Source of the DNA: Mauremys mutica
Taxonomy: Eukaryota > Chordata > Testudines > Geoemydidae
DNA: 64,000 nucleotides
Direction of reading: 5' to 3'
Assembly: GCF_020497125.1 (NCBI RefSeq)
Contig: NC_059082.1
Coordinates: 19,891,965 to 19,955,964 of the forward strand
Part shown: positions 12,713-23,042 of the stretch, piece after piece
How the letters are laid out: each line of letters opens with the position of its first letter
Numbering within the stretch: position 1 is the stretch's first letter
Made by a program: the position numbers and the translations under genes
Notes under the pieces: generated by a model
Seen by the model: the letters and a program-made list of their open reading frames with translations, nothing else
Database searches by the model: none
What the model was told of the DNA's origin: nothing

Positions 12713-13037
12713 ACAATTTCCATTATATAATAATGACATCAGATGGCAGCAGCCAAACCCAAGCCCCACAGGACCTTACCTTGCTTATCCTATTATATCT
12801 GCTCAACCACCTGTCTCTACAGAGTATACGTATTACCAGTTTATGCCAGCCCCGTGTGCACAAGTCATGGGTTTCTATCATCCTTTTCCTGCACCCTACT
12901 CTGCACCCTTTCAGACAACAAGTGCTGTAAGTACAGTTACAACCGAATGCGCTGATCGCCCAAACCAGCCAGGCCAAGTCTTTCCATTATCCAGACAGCG
13001 AAGCAAAAGCAGTAACAGGGGACCAGCTGCGCAAAAG
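12713..13037 (+). CDS. SECISBP2L: SECISBP2L exon 3
   Basis: 325 nt, residues about 68-176, spliced at TTTTACAG|A and AAAAG|GTAAGC. It begins with the last base of the split Arg codon, then QFPLYNN. The product is rich in Pro, Tyr, Gln and Ser (PYLAYPIISAQPPVSTEYTY, MGFYHPFPAPYS), which indicates a disordered N-terminal region as in SBP2 homologues. It ends in phase 0. Alternative frames across this exon are long but shift relative to both splice junctions. Confidence 0.96.
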
Positions 13038-14152
13038 GTAAGCGTGTCATTGTTGAGCCCTAATTAACAGAGCAAATAATAGAATCATGTGAAAACATTT
13101 TTGCACAAAAAATGAACTGCTTTTTAGTCCTACATATTTTTGTTCAACAGCATAGGACAAGTATGTATAATAAGATTTTTCTCTACCCTTGGTTTCTTCT
13201 GAAGCAGTATAACTTTATATAGTTATAAAGTATAACAGTGATGCTTTAATTTTGCACAATTAGTATTTCAAAGGCCTGAACAAGATCATCCTATTGTGAC
13301 TGTTGTACTATAAGAACCTAGATAGAATATCTGAGGAGTAATGCTGTTGGCTTTAGGGAGCTGGGAGACAGGTTGTTTGAGGGTCATATATGGCCAACAG
13401 CTACTTCATTGGATGTTGTTGACTGCCACCTAAGATTTTTTTCTCTCTGGCTCTTGGATATTGCATAAGTAATTTTAAAACAGTAGGTCAGTGGTTTTTC
13501 GTGGACCCCTAAAAAATTTCAAATGGAGGTGCGGACCCCTTTGGAAATCTTCGACATTGTCTGCAGACCACAGACTGAAAACCACTGCAGTAGGTGATTT
13601 GTCATGCCACATGCACTAGGCTGCTTACATTCAACAGCATTTCTGAGGGCTTTATTGGAACACATTTTAGGTACATATATGTCCTAAGAAGCACTGGTTA
13701 TATTGAAGTAGAAGTCCATTAATATGTTGCACTTAGCTAAAAGACACTCTGCTTGTGTAGTCATTTGCTTTTGTAGAAATACATTAATTACATTAAACTG
13801 CAACAAAACTCTCCTCTCTTGCTCCCCAGTAGTTGTCTAGCATTAGTTACTTAGGTAATAGTCTCCAAAACTTGTTGGCTTACGGTATAATATAGTATTT
13901 GTAGTTCCTTAAACTAAGCTGCATGGAAGATATAGAAAACTTCTTCAAACTGATAGATGCTAGAATGTGATCCAAAATAGTATTAACCTTGTGAACTACT
14001 GGAGAACATTACCCATAATCCCTTGTTTCAGACAGGTGATTTCTATAAAGAATCCTTTAGAACTTTATAGAAATTGTAATAGCACTAGCCAAATGATTTT
14101 TAATTGTCGTATTTAAATATGTCTCATGTATATATTTGATCTTTTAAAACAG
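13038..14152 (+). other. SECISBP2L: SECISBP2L intron 3
   Basis: 1.1 kb. It contains the 99-bp hAT-type element at 13489-13587; the rest is AT-rich with nothing recognised. Confidence 0.8.
13489..13587. mobile_element. 99-bp hAT-type MITE with exact 8-bp TSD
   Basis: It starts CAGTGGTTTTTCGTGG and ends GAAAACCACTG. The identical octamer CAGTAGGT flanks it at 13481-13488 and 13588-13595. The interior contains two GGACCCCT motifs. It is too small to code; a deletion derivative of a hAT transposon. A longer, older, reverse-oriented relative is at 48091-48205. Confidence 0.92.
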
Positions 14153-14288
14153 CAACTACAGTTGCAGACACACACAAAAAGCAAAAGGGCTCCAGTGAAA
14201 AGTGTGGCCATCCAAAAAGAGACCAGTGCATCAGGCCCTGAGAGCAGATCAAAAATTGTGCTGTTGGTTGATGCATCTCAGCAAACAG
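14153..14288 (+). CDS. SECISBP2L: SECISBP2L exon 4
   Basis: 136 nt, residues about 177-221 plus one base of codon 222. Junctions are AAAACAG|CAA and ACAG|GTAAGA. It encodes a Gln-rich start (QLQLQTHTKSKR) and the conserved SRSKIVLLVDASQQT motif. A (GT)n microsatellite lies just after the donor (about 14313-14333). Confidence 0.96.
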
Positions 14289-14458
14289 GTAAGATGTTGT
14301 CTGTTGGTTTTGTGTGTGTGTGTGTGTCTGTCTGCTAACTAACTGGAACTGCAGCCATACCATCATGTTTTCTGATCTAGTCAGAACATAAGTTAAGGAG
14401 GGTTGGACCTACAAGATGTCTAATGGAGAACTTAAAGAACCAAAGAAGTGCTGTTGAA

Positions 14459-14789
14459 CAGTGGTTCTCAAACTGGGGCTGCCACTTGTGTAGGGAAAGC
14501 CCCTGGTGGGCCAGGCTGGTTTGTTTACCTGCCCCGTCCGCAGGTCCGGCGATCGCGGCTCCAATTGGCTACGGTTCACTGCTCCAGGCCAATGGGAGCT
14601 GCTGGAAGCGGCGCGGGCCGAAGGATGTACTGGCCGCCGCTTCCAGGAGCTCCCATTGGCCTGCTGCAGCGAACTGCAGCCAGTGGGAGCCGCGATCGGC
14701 CGGACCTGCGGACGGGGCAGGTAAACAGACTGCCCGGCCCACCAGGGGCTTTCCCTACACAAACAGCGTCCCAAATTTGAGAACCACTG
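14459..14789. mobile_element. Foldback hAT-type element, 331 bp, with 8-bp TSD
   Basis: Termini are CAGTGGTTCTCAAAC and TTTGAGAACCACTG. Target duplications are CTGTTGAA (14451-14458) and CTGTAGAA (14790-14797), with one mismatch. Almost the whole element is an imperfect palindrome: TGTGTAGGGAAAGCCCCTGG on the left is mirrored by CCAGGGGCTTTCCCTACACA on the right, and the GATCGCGGCTCC region by GGAGCCGCGATC. The transcript would fold into a long hairpin. It is non-coding; open frames in both directions are due to the GC content. Confidence 0.92.
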
Positions 14790-15150
14790 CTGTAGAAAAC
14801 ATGCGATTGACTCATTGGTTGGCATTCTTTACTCTCTCAGAATTGAATCAGTGCCACATCATAGGAATGCTGCTGGAGACCCACAACTACTCCTAATTAT
14901 TAAAGGCTCCTTAATCCTCTTTGGGAAAGAAATATTGGGAAGCACCATTAGTGGCCTGATTAACTTTGACTTGGAATCTTATCTTCCCACCTAATTTCTC
15001 TAGTAACTTTAAATTGTATTGTATGGTTTGCTTCCTGTCCTAAACTGTAGTTGCATTGTCTTTGAACTGCTGTCACATTTCATCCCCAAAATGACTGCCA
15101 TCCCAATAGAACAAATTATGATTATCTGAAGGCCTCAGAGGTAAAAGAGG

Positions 15151-15392
15151 CAGGGCCGGCTCCAGGGTTTTTGCCGACCGAAGCGGCAAAAAAAAACCCC
15201 AAAAAAACCCCGCGATTGGCGGCTGCTCCACCATGCCACTTTCTTCTTCGGCGGCAATTTGGCGGCCGGTCCTTCCTTCCGAGAGGGACCAAGGAAGCTG
15301 CCGCCAAATTGCTGCCAAAGAGCCTGACTGCCACCCCTTCTCCTTGGCCGCTCCAAGCACCTGTTGCTGAGCTGGTGCCTGGAGCGGCGCTG
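15151..15392. mobile_element. hAT-type element of the GGCTCCAGG family, 242 bp
   Basis: It begins CAGGGCCGGCTCCAGG and ends CCTGGAGCGGCGCTG. Flanking octamers AAAAGAGG (15143-15150) and AAGAGAGG (15393-15400) differ at one base. The interior has an A/C run and a GCGGCAATTTGGCGG / CCGCCAAATTGCTGCC inverted pair. It is related in its ends to the element at 45418-45596. Confidence 0.85.
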
Positions 15393-16238
15393 AAGAGAGG
15401 CCACCCAAAACCTTTAGATGATCAAGGGCACTGGCTCTGCAGACTTTGAAGTCCCCACTCATGGAATCTCAATTTATAGACTGACAGGTGGCTTCTCTAG
15501 GACTAAGTTCTGCTGAGTTGAGTTGATATGGAGACTCCAGCTAGCAGTATTTATTAGCTGAAGCCTATGGTATTGGAGTTGAAAAGACACTCTCAGGACC
15601 TGTGAGGAAAAAGATTTTTTTAATCACTATTTAGAAAAACTTCCTGAAGCTTGAAACTGCAGGGTTTGTGTTTTTTTATGAACAGTAGATCTCCCCTCGT
15701 TTTTCACCTGCTCACTCAAACTTCTCCACTGTGTGCATTTAATTTGTTGTAAGGTTGCTAATGAATGGTAGGCTGCAAACACTGATTTTACTTTTAGTTT
15801 AAGGTAAGAATCATGTTTATAGAAATATTGGTAAATTTTTTGGGTGGGATTTGGGGAAAACCCTTTTAAACAATGAAATGGACACTCCAAATAGTTAGAA
15901 AGGTAGATAGGGTGTGTGTCAGACTTGTGGCAGGACCAATAATTGGGCTCCTGATATATTTTTGGTGGAGGCAGATTGTCAGAAAGTTTGAAATCTTGAA
16001 TTTGTAAAACTTTCTATAGCATGTAGTAAGTCAGTAGGGCAGGTGTGATTTATCGTCTTGAAACTTTAATCAATTATATGACTTAACCAGATAAAAACCT
16101 CAGTATTGAAGGTTTAACGCCACTTGCTGCAAAGAAATAGTTCTAAACAAGAACTATTAATGGCATGTCAGTAAAAGCTTAAACTTTAGTAAGTTTTGGC
16201 AGGCATGTGTTAAAACTGGAGCTTATCATTTTATCTAA

Positions 16239-16425
16239 AACACCTCTACCCCATTATAACGCCACCCGATATAACACACATTCGGATATAACGCGGTAAA
16301 GCAGCACTCGGGGCTGCGCACTCTGGTGGATCAAATCAAGTTCGATATAACGCGGTTTCACTTATAATGTGGTAAGTTTTTTTTTTTGGCTCCCGAGGAC
16401 AGCGTTATATCGAGGTAGACGTGTA
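16239..16425. mobile_element. Tc1/mariner-like MITE
   Basis: The left end reads ACACCTCTACCCCATTATAA and the right end TTATATCGAGGTAGACGTGT, which are diverged inverted repeats. GATATAACGCGG is repeated internally. TA-flanked ends of this kind fit Tc1/mariner-type non-autonomous elements, but the left TA is mutated, so exact borders and superfamily are uncertain. Confidence 0.7.
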
Positions 16426-17407
16426 CTTCATATAATCTTCCTTTCCCCGGCTGTTTTGAAGGGAAACAGTCAACATCAAGTTCAAAAAATGACCTACTTT
16501 TAAAAATTTTCTTTTGCAAAATTACTATCTGGCTGCCTGAGGCCTACATGAAATGAATGGTAATCTGTGTGGTTTCTAATGGTTATTACACTTTCACACT
16601 AATTAGAACTCGTGTTGGCCATTGCAGCAGATACCCCCACTGGACTAATGTTAAGGCACTCTGGGAGGCAGTGTGGAGAAATTGCATTTCTGGTGTCTTT
16701 GCTCTATCTGTTCTTTGGCAAACTTCTAGTGGCATCAGTTTGGAACTTTTCAGGAGTACTAAAATTCACTGTGTTGGGAGAAGGATAATAAATCTCTTCC
16801 AAAAGTGGTCTTCAAAACTTTTTTTTTTTGGAGACTAGATATAAGAGCAGTTCTAAAAACCACACAGTGCATTGGATTTGATACAGAAAAAAAAATATTG
16901 CAAGGTTTTCTTCATAAATTCAGCTTTATGTATCTTCTGGAAGGTTTTTCTTCACCGTGGTTGCCTGTTCCACTTCTGCATTTAAAGCAATAATTGCAAG
17001 AATCCTGCTATATGAATATTCAGAGACCCAGAATGCAACTTAATGAGAATTTTGGCTTGACAACCTACATGGTGTTACCTAACTCCCTTGTTTTGAAGAC
17101 TCTTGTTGTTGACAGCAAAACCTGTTTGTTGGCAAATCCCATTGCCAAAAATAGGTTGCATCTTGATCAAGGGGTTGGTTAGTACAACACAAATAGATCT
17201 AGTAATAGTCTGAAAACTGGATCTTGCTACTTACTTCATCCAGCACTGTCAGTACATTTCTCTTTTTACTAGTTTGAAACTACCTGGTGCTATGATTTCT
17301 TTTCAGTAGCTTTTGTGTTTTCATCAAAAAGGTTAATGTACCATTAGTAATATTTTCTGCTTTCCAGCAGCTGCAACACAGATGGTTATACTTCCTTTGT
17401 CTTACAG

Positions 17408-17640
17408 ATTTTCCTTCAGAGATCGCTAATAAGTCACTTTCTGAGAGCTCTAGTACAATGCTATGGAAATCAAAAGGCAGGCGAAGACGTGCATCCCATC
17501 CTGCTGCAGAATCCTCTAGTGAACAAGGGGCCAGTGAAGCTGATATTGACAGTGATAGTGGTTACTGCAGTCCTAAACATAGCAACAATCAGGCTGCTGC
17601 TGCCATGACTTCAAAAAATACAGATTCTGGTGCAGTGAAT
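17408..17640 (+). CDS. SECISBP2L: SECISBP2L exon 5
   Basis: 233 nt, residues about 222-299. Acceptor TTACAG|AT completes a GAT codon; donor AAT|GTAGGT ends in phase 0. It encodes MLWKSKGRRRRASHP, a basic patch that could act as a nuclear localisation or RNA-contact segment, followed by a Ser/Glu-rich tract (AESSSEQGASEADIDSDSGY) that is nearly invariant in the family. If the donor is ignored the frame runs only 5 more codons to a stop, so intron retention would truncate the protein. Confidence 0.96.
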
Positions 17641-17729
17641 GTAGGTGAACATTTGTGAAGTGCCAAGGCTGCTGTTGGATGCTACAATAATAAAAATAGT
17701 TTACTAAAATGTTCTTCCTTCCTTTTCAG

Positions 17730-17754
17730 ATTGTAGAACCATCAATAAATGCAG
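17730..17754 (+). CDS. SECISBP2L: SECISBP2L exon 6 (25-nt microexon)
   Basis: Between TTTTCAG (AG at 17728-17729) and donor GTATAG lies a 25-nt exon encoding IVEPSINA plus one base. It is needed to join phase 0 of exon 5 to the phase of exon 7. Human SECISBP2L, as I recall it, has a comparable short segment (HVESSMCAG) at this point. The upstream intron is only 89 nt. A purely ORF-based search would miss it. Confidence 0.85.
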
Positions 17755-18633
17755 GTATAGCTTTTTTTAATCTTGCAAAGAAAATCTTGAAGCTGTCACA
17801 TTTGCTGTGTCTTTAGTTACATGTTGCAAGGAATATTTCTTTGTCCTTCCTAAATCATTTAGCATAGCCACTATCCCGTGCTCCTTCAAATCTTCTCAAG
17901 ACCCATCTGTCCTGTCACACCAATAATCAATTGCCCAATGATAATGAATAGGCAGGTGGCCTGGTAATGATTCATTAATTGCACTTGTCTCTGCCTAAGG
18001 GGGGGAGTTGAGGTTTTCAGATGATACTCTCAGCTAAGAATACATGCAACCTTGTGTTTCACACTTGCTTCCTGTTTCCTTCCCCGGTGTGTTCTGCATG
18101 TCGTATTTTGTTGCTATTTAGAACATAAGCTGCTTGGGTCAGTGACTTTTATTGTATATTGTACAGGACAGAATAAGGAGGTTCTTATCCTGATCAGGAG
18201 TTTTGAACCCTACTGTAATAATAATGAAAAATAACTGTAGAGGAATTGTACTAAATTCAGCCCTGAAAACAGTGGGCAGAAAAGTCAATTGGATTGGCTC
18301 ACTGTCCATAATATGCAACTATTCTAATAAGCCCACTATTACATTAGATGTTTACCAAGATAATCAAACTTCATTATTAGCAGTTGACTGCCTGTGGCTG
18401 AATTCTGTTCTCAAAAGCAGGTTTTTTTTACCAAATTCTATAAATCATAATTATGGAACTGAATTTTTGGCAGAGAAGAAACTGTTGCAAGATTCACATC
18501 ACAATATTGGTGTGATCTTTTATTTTGATTGTATACACCACTGAACATTTGTCACTTCAAAGTAATACGACTTCTGCTATACTTATTGACTTTTCTTTCA
18601 TATATTTTATTTTGAAACTTCTATTTCTTTCAG
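17755..18633 (+). other. SECISBP2L: SECISBP2L intron 6
   Basis: 0.88 kb of unique AT-rich sequence. No repeat or coding segment recognised. Confidence 0.75.
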
Positions 18634-18749
18634 CTGCCATAAGTTGGACTAATGTAAATTCCCAGGCAACTCAGAAAAAACCTTGGATAGAAAACCCTCA
18701 GACATTTTCCAGAGGTGGAAGACCAGCTGAACAGAGAAATAGTTCACAG
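18634..18749 (+). CDS. SECISBP2L: SECISBP2L exon 7
   Basis: 116 nt, residues about 308-346. Acceptor TTTCAG|CT completes a GCT codon; donor CACAG|GTACCT, phase 0. It encodes AAISWTNVNSQATQKKPW and FSRGGRPAEQRNSSQ, a conserved motif with an RG-type element. It ends in phase 0, which lets exon 8 be included or skipped without a frame change. Confidence 0.95.
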
Positions 18750-19888
18750 GTACCTTTTGTGTTTTAATTTTAAAACATTATTCACCTCTTGTAAATGGCC
18801 TCTCTCAAATTATTAAGAATTAACACACAGTTAGCAATGCATTAAAATGGAAGTGGAAAGCAAACTTTATATCATGATTTAATCATTCTATGCATTCTGT
18901 TTATCGCCTTCATACTTTTGCTGCAATACACATTTGTCAATATTCTGCCTATAATCTCCAGTTAAGGAGGGTCTGTTTGTTCTGGGCATGTCAGTAGTGT
19001 GTGAAATGGAGAGACGTCTATAAAGTGCACAGTTCAATAACAGAATAATCAATGCAACTATTTTCAGGTATTATATGGACAATTTAACAGATGCTTTAAA
19101 CGACGAGTGGAAAATGCTTCAACTTTAATCTTTGATAATTGATCAAAATATTTGGGATTTTTTAAAATTACTAAATTTGTTATGGCATTTACATTCTCTG
19201 TTCTCATTCTTGTCAATTTATTTTCAGCCATCGTGATACATTATTTTGGCTCCTTTTATATTGTCAGCATTTCCACTACATTTTCGTTATGCTGCTCTGG
19301 TATATAAGTAGATGGTTTTAAAACAAAAATTGTTCTATGCTAAAATTTGTACAAGGTCTTGACCTAGGATGAAATTCTTACAAGACTTTACTTGGGAATG
19401 CTAATAGATATGTATTGGATAGTTCTCACAAAAAAGTCCTATATAAAAAGAAAATGCCCTTTTTAACCTTGACTGTCTTGCAATTTTTTTTGTTTTTGTT
19501 TTGTTTTGAAATCTGACAGAAGCTGCTGTCTGTGCTAAGGCAGCAGTCTTGCATCAGGATCCAACAGCACAGACCTTTATATATGGCCTAAAATGGCTAC
19601 TCATTTACATTTAGACTGTAGGTATTAGAAGCGAAGTATGTGTACACAAGAAGATACTTAGTCTTGTTTGGTGCACACTGGTGGGTTCACTATTTTCTCT
19701 CCTTTGTCAGACAAAGTGTATGTCAGACACATTGCTAACACAACATTAATATGTATTAACAACATGGTATAAATATTGAACATATGAAGGTTGGGTAGTT
19801 ATGCCAACTAAACTATATTGTTTTCCTCACAATGCTGTTCACTGGTATATCCCACAATACCTTGGAACGGACAACTGAACATTTAGCG

Positions 19889-20200
19889 CAGGAGTAGGCA
19901 ACCTATGGCACGCGTGCCGAAGGCGGCCCACAAGCTGATTTTCAGTGGCACTCACGCTGTCCAGGTCCTGGCCACCGGTCCGGGGGACTCTGCATCTTAA
20001 TTTAATTTTAAATGAAGCTTCTTAAACATTTTAAAAACCTTATTTACTTTACATACAACAATAGTTTAGTTCTATATTATAGACTTAGAGAAAGAGACCT
20101 TCTAAAAAACATTAAAATGTATTACTGGCACGCGAAACCTTAAATTAGACTGAATAAATGAAGACTCGGCACACCACTTCTGAAAGGTTGCCAACCTCTG
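19889..20200. mobile_element. hAT-type element, 312 bp, exact 8-bp TSD
   Basis: Ends CAGGAGTAGGCAACC and GGTTGCCAACCTCTG are inverted repeats, and the octamer ATTTAGCG is repeated exactly at 19881-19888 and 20201-20208. The interior has TGGCACGCGTGCCG and an AT-rich core with TTAATTTAATTTTAAATGAA. It is non-coding and well preserved, so probably a relatively young copy. Confidence 0.93.
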
Positions 20201-20655
20201 ATTTAGCGTAAGCAGATAGGAAAACTGTGAAAGACCAAATACATTGATACACTGTGCTGGTACAAACTGCGGGGGTACCTTTATGGACCACTACCTGGAA
20301 TGCTAGTTAGTATCCAAAACAAAGATCAGAAAGGTACAAAACAACAAGTTAAGGAACTGGTACAGACTGGTGGGTTGAATCTTGGGTGACGTATGAAGTG
20401 CTTTCTAACTTGTAAGCAACCATTCTATAAATACAAGTGGTCTTCGGGTGTATCTTTGAAGTACACCTTACACAGAAGGTGAACGTGCTGTGAGATAAGA
20501 ATTACTTCCCAGAACAAAGGACATGTACAGTGTCTCCTTTTTTGTACTGTACTGTTTTGTATTATCTAAAGACATTTGGCTAGATTTGGTTATTTGGGCT
20601 CTTGAACATTTTCATAACAAATCAAAAGTGTAATCAGCCACTTAGCTATACAATT

Positions 20656-20697
20656 AATCTTTGTGTATGTGAATACATAATCTTTGTGTATGTGAAA
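20656..20697 (+). repeat. Short tandem duplication
   Basis: The unit AATCTTTGTGTATGTGAA occurs twice with a short spacer (second copy from about 20680). It looks like replication slippage; no function is apparent. Confidence 0.7.
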
Positions 20698-22910
20698 ATT
20701 GGGGCTATAGAAGTTGACTGCCCCATAATCTTCGAGGAATACAGTCGTTCTCAATTGTTACAATCTATTCTAGCAACTAGAGTCAGCTCAAGTTTTTTCT
20801 GGCCACAATTTTACGTGGACTGGTGCTTTTGGATATTCTGGGGGAGAAGGAAGAGAACTGGCTTTCTTTTAATCCCACAGATATTTCACATCACTTTTAT
20901 TTAATCCCACAGACTAAGTGTCAAATTAAGCTCAGGGAGCTATAAAATACACCTCACTCTGCCAGCCAAGCTCATTGCAACTGAAGGAGGAGTTGCTCTT
21001 GGAACAGCTTCTGCCCTTTGTTCCACGAGAAGGCAGATTTAATTTGCACCCAGGTCCATTGGCAGTGAGAGCTCAGTCAGAAAACAGTCATGTGTTTGGA
21101 ATCTATGGCATGCTCCCTTTTTAGCCAGCCCCTCCCATGCATGGCACTGTGCTGAACTTCAGCCTTATAAATGGAGTTTTTAAGGTGTTTTTATGCATTT
21201 GCAACACAGTTTCCTGGTGCATTTCCTACCCCCAAGGGACCTCTGTGCACATTCATGCCCTGGTAAGCTTCCTGTGAATGTAGCTCTTTCTGCACATAGG
21301 ATGACTTGTGGGGAAGGTGGGGAGGTTCCAATAAAATAGGTTTTGTGAGGGTTTTTTTGGTCTGTTTGGTCCAACTTTGGTCAGTTAAGAGAAGATTCTG
21401 AGGAGAAGTCACCAAGTGGCCTCTGTAGTTACCTCCTCGTAATTACCTCCAAAAGAGCCCTGTTAGCAAACTCTTCCTCCAGTTTGGAGATCAGGTGAGG
21501 AGCTGTTCTTGAGATGGATACAATGCTCTTAATTTTAAAAAATTACATGTTCAGCATGCCATTATCACACTTAGTTCCTGGAAGAAAATGCTTTCTCATC
21601 GCTGCACCTTAAACCTTCACCAATTAAAGGATAAAACTCTGAAGTCAGCGGCGGATTTGCATCTCCAGTGCCAAAGTTCACAGCATCACCACTCTCTCAT
21701 TTTACTAGCTCATCAGGAACAATGTTTAGCATTGCGTATATTTAGATGTTACATCACAATGGTTCTTTCAACTAATTTTGTAACTGCATCAGTTGAGTCT
21801 TCAGTTTTAATATTCCTATGTCAACCATTGAGTGGTAGAACAAGCCTTAGCATTTTGCAGAGGACAAGCAAAACAGCATTATCATATGATAATACCTCTG
21901 TGTCCAGCCTGAGCAGCTGTATTGGAGGGCACACATCAGGAAAAATACTATTGAGTTGGAGCATTTGGTTTCTATATTCAAAACTATTTTAGCAAGAAAA
22001 AGGTCTACAAAATGAGAGAGAGCTGATGTTCTTCCTTATAGTTCTTGGTCTCCAATATCAGAGGAACCCACAGAAGACCATAACTGTGGTCTTTTAGATA
22101 AGGCCTCTCCTGTTCACTGGTATTCAGAAGGAGTGGAAGCTCAGATTATTTCATTCTCACATCACCTATTCTGTAATACTCAGGGTGAATATGAAGAGTT
22201 TAAAGCGGAACTTTGTCTTTGCTTCTGTTACCTTGTGTAACTAATTGCGTATGAATGAGAAGCATATAATGGATGTATTATATCTCCTTCCAAATGCAAA
22301 TATAGAATTTGAAAAGGTTTAGTTCATTCCATAAAAGTTGTTGTTAAAAATGTACATTGCAGATATATACTATGTATGTAGGTGTTGCTGAAATTAATTC
22401 ATTTGTAATCTTTGTTCCCTCATATTAACAGTTCAGCTGATGAATACTTTTAAAGGGATGCTGTCTAGTCATAGAACAGTAACAGTTTCTATGAATGCTT
22501 ATAAAAAAATGTAGTTTTTATTCTTAAACTTTATCCTGGTATCTTCAAAAAGATCAGTCAATTTCACTTTCTTTCATGCATTAGTGTAATATTTCAGAGA
22601 CGGATGAAATGCAAAATATAAACAATCAGCCTTAGTGATAAAAAATAAAATTAAAATATTAATATTCCAAAGAATTTTTAATCTCTGGTCCCACCTGCTT
22701 AGAATTAATAACTGTGCCTTTCCATCAAATATGTTCATTTTAAAAAATGCACACACCCCATAGGTAATGTAGCTTATTTTGTAAAAATCAATTTTAACTT
22801 GAGTTGTCTTTTTTTTTCTGTTAGTATAATTGAGTAGCTAGCATGAATGCATACAGATCTATACCACTTTTAATTCTAGAACACTAAGAACTCTTTCCTT
22901 GATTTGTAAG

Positions 22911-23042
22911 CCTGGTTTCAGATGCAGAGGACAAAGCACATCTTCAGAAAGAAGGCAAAAGCTGCAGAAGCGACACGAGAAGCCTTTAAACACAAGCCAA
23001 TCAAGCAGAGCAGAACAAAGTCCCGAACCCTTGTACTTTGAG
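22911..23042 (+). CDS. SECISBP2L: SECISBP2L exon 8 (in-frame, possible cassette exon)
   Basis: 132 nt, exactly 44 codons in phase 0, encoding PGFRCRGQSTSSERRQKLQK to SPEPLYFE. Donor is GAG|GTATTT. The acceptor is GATTTGTAAG, with a poor pyrimidine tract. A better-looking TTTCAG 9 nt further in (22917-22922) would break the frame. From memory, the human counterpart encodes 45 residues and is missing from a 1,056-aa isoform of the 1,101-aa protein; a weak acceptor fits regulated skipping. The segment is basic and Ser/Arg-rich. Confidence 0.9.

Larger units (their letters stand above)
14289..17407 (+). other. SECISBP2L: SECISBP2L intron 4
   Basis: 3.1 kb with three DNA-transposon relics (14459-14789, 15151-15392, 16239-16425). 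The remaining sequence is unique and AT-rich. The longest open frames here (for example 14423-14896) lie inside the GC-rich foldback element and are not genes. Confidence 0.8.
18750..22910 (+). other. SECISBP2L: SECISBP2L intron 7
   Basis: 4.2 kb. It contains a complete hAT-type element (19889-20200), a short tandem duplication (20656-20697), repeated acceptor-like TTTAATCCCACAG motifs (20868 and 20900), and an open but unassigned stretch (22016-22240). The remainder is unique sequence. Confidence 0.8.

Noticed and set aside
14409..14896. Open frames of 157 and 138 codons on opposite strands
   Set aside because: Both are translations of the palindromic element 14459-14789; the two proteins are mirror readings of the same repeat.
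17641..17658. Extension of exon 5 past AAT to the stop (NVGEHL ending)
   Set aside because: GTAGGT at 17641 is a good donor, and the in-frame microexon and exon 7 continue the conserved protein.
21588..21992. 134-codon plus-strand open frame in intron 7
   Set aside because: No recognisable domain, Ser/Leu-rich composition, and no compatible splice sites. The neighbouring 22016-22240 stretch is kept only as a low-grade finding.
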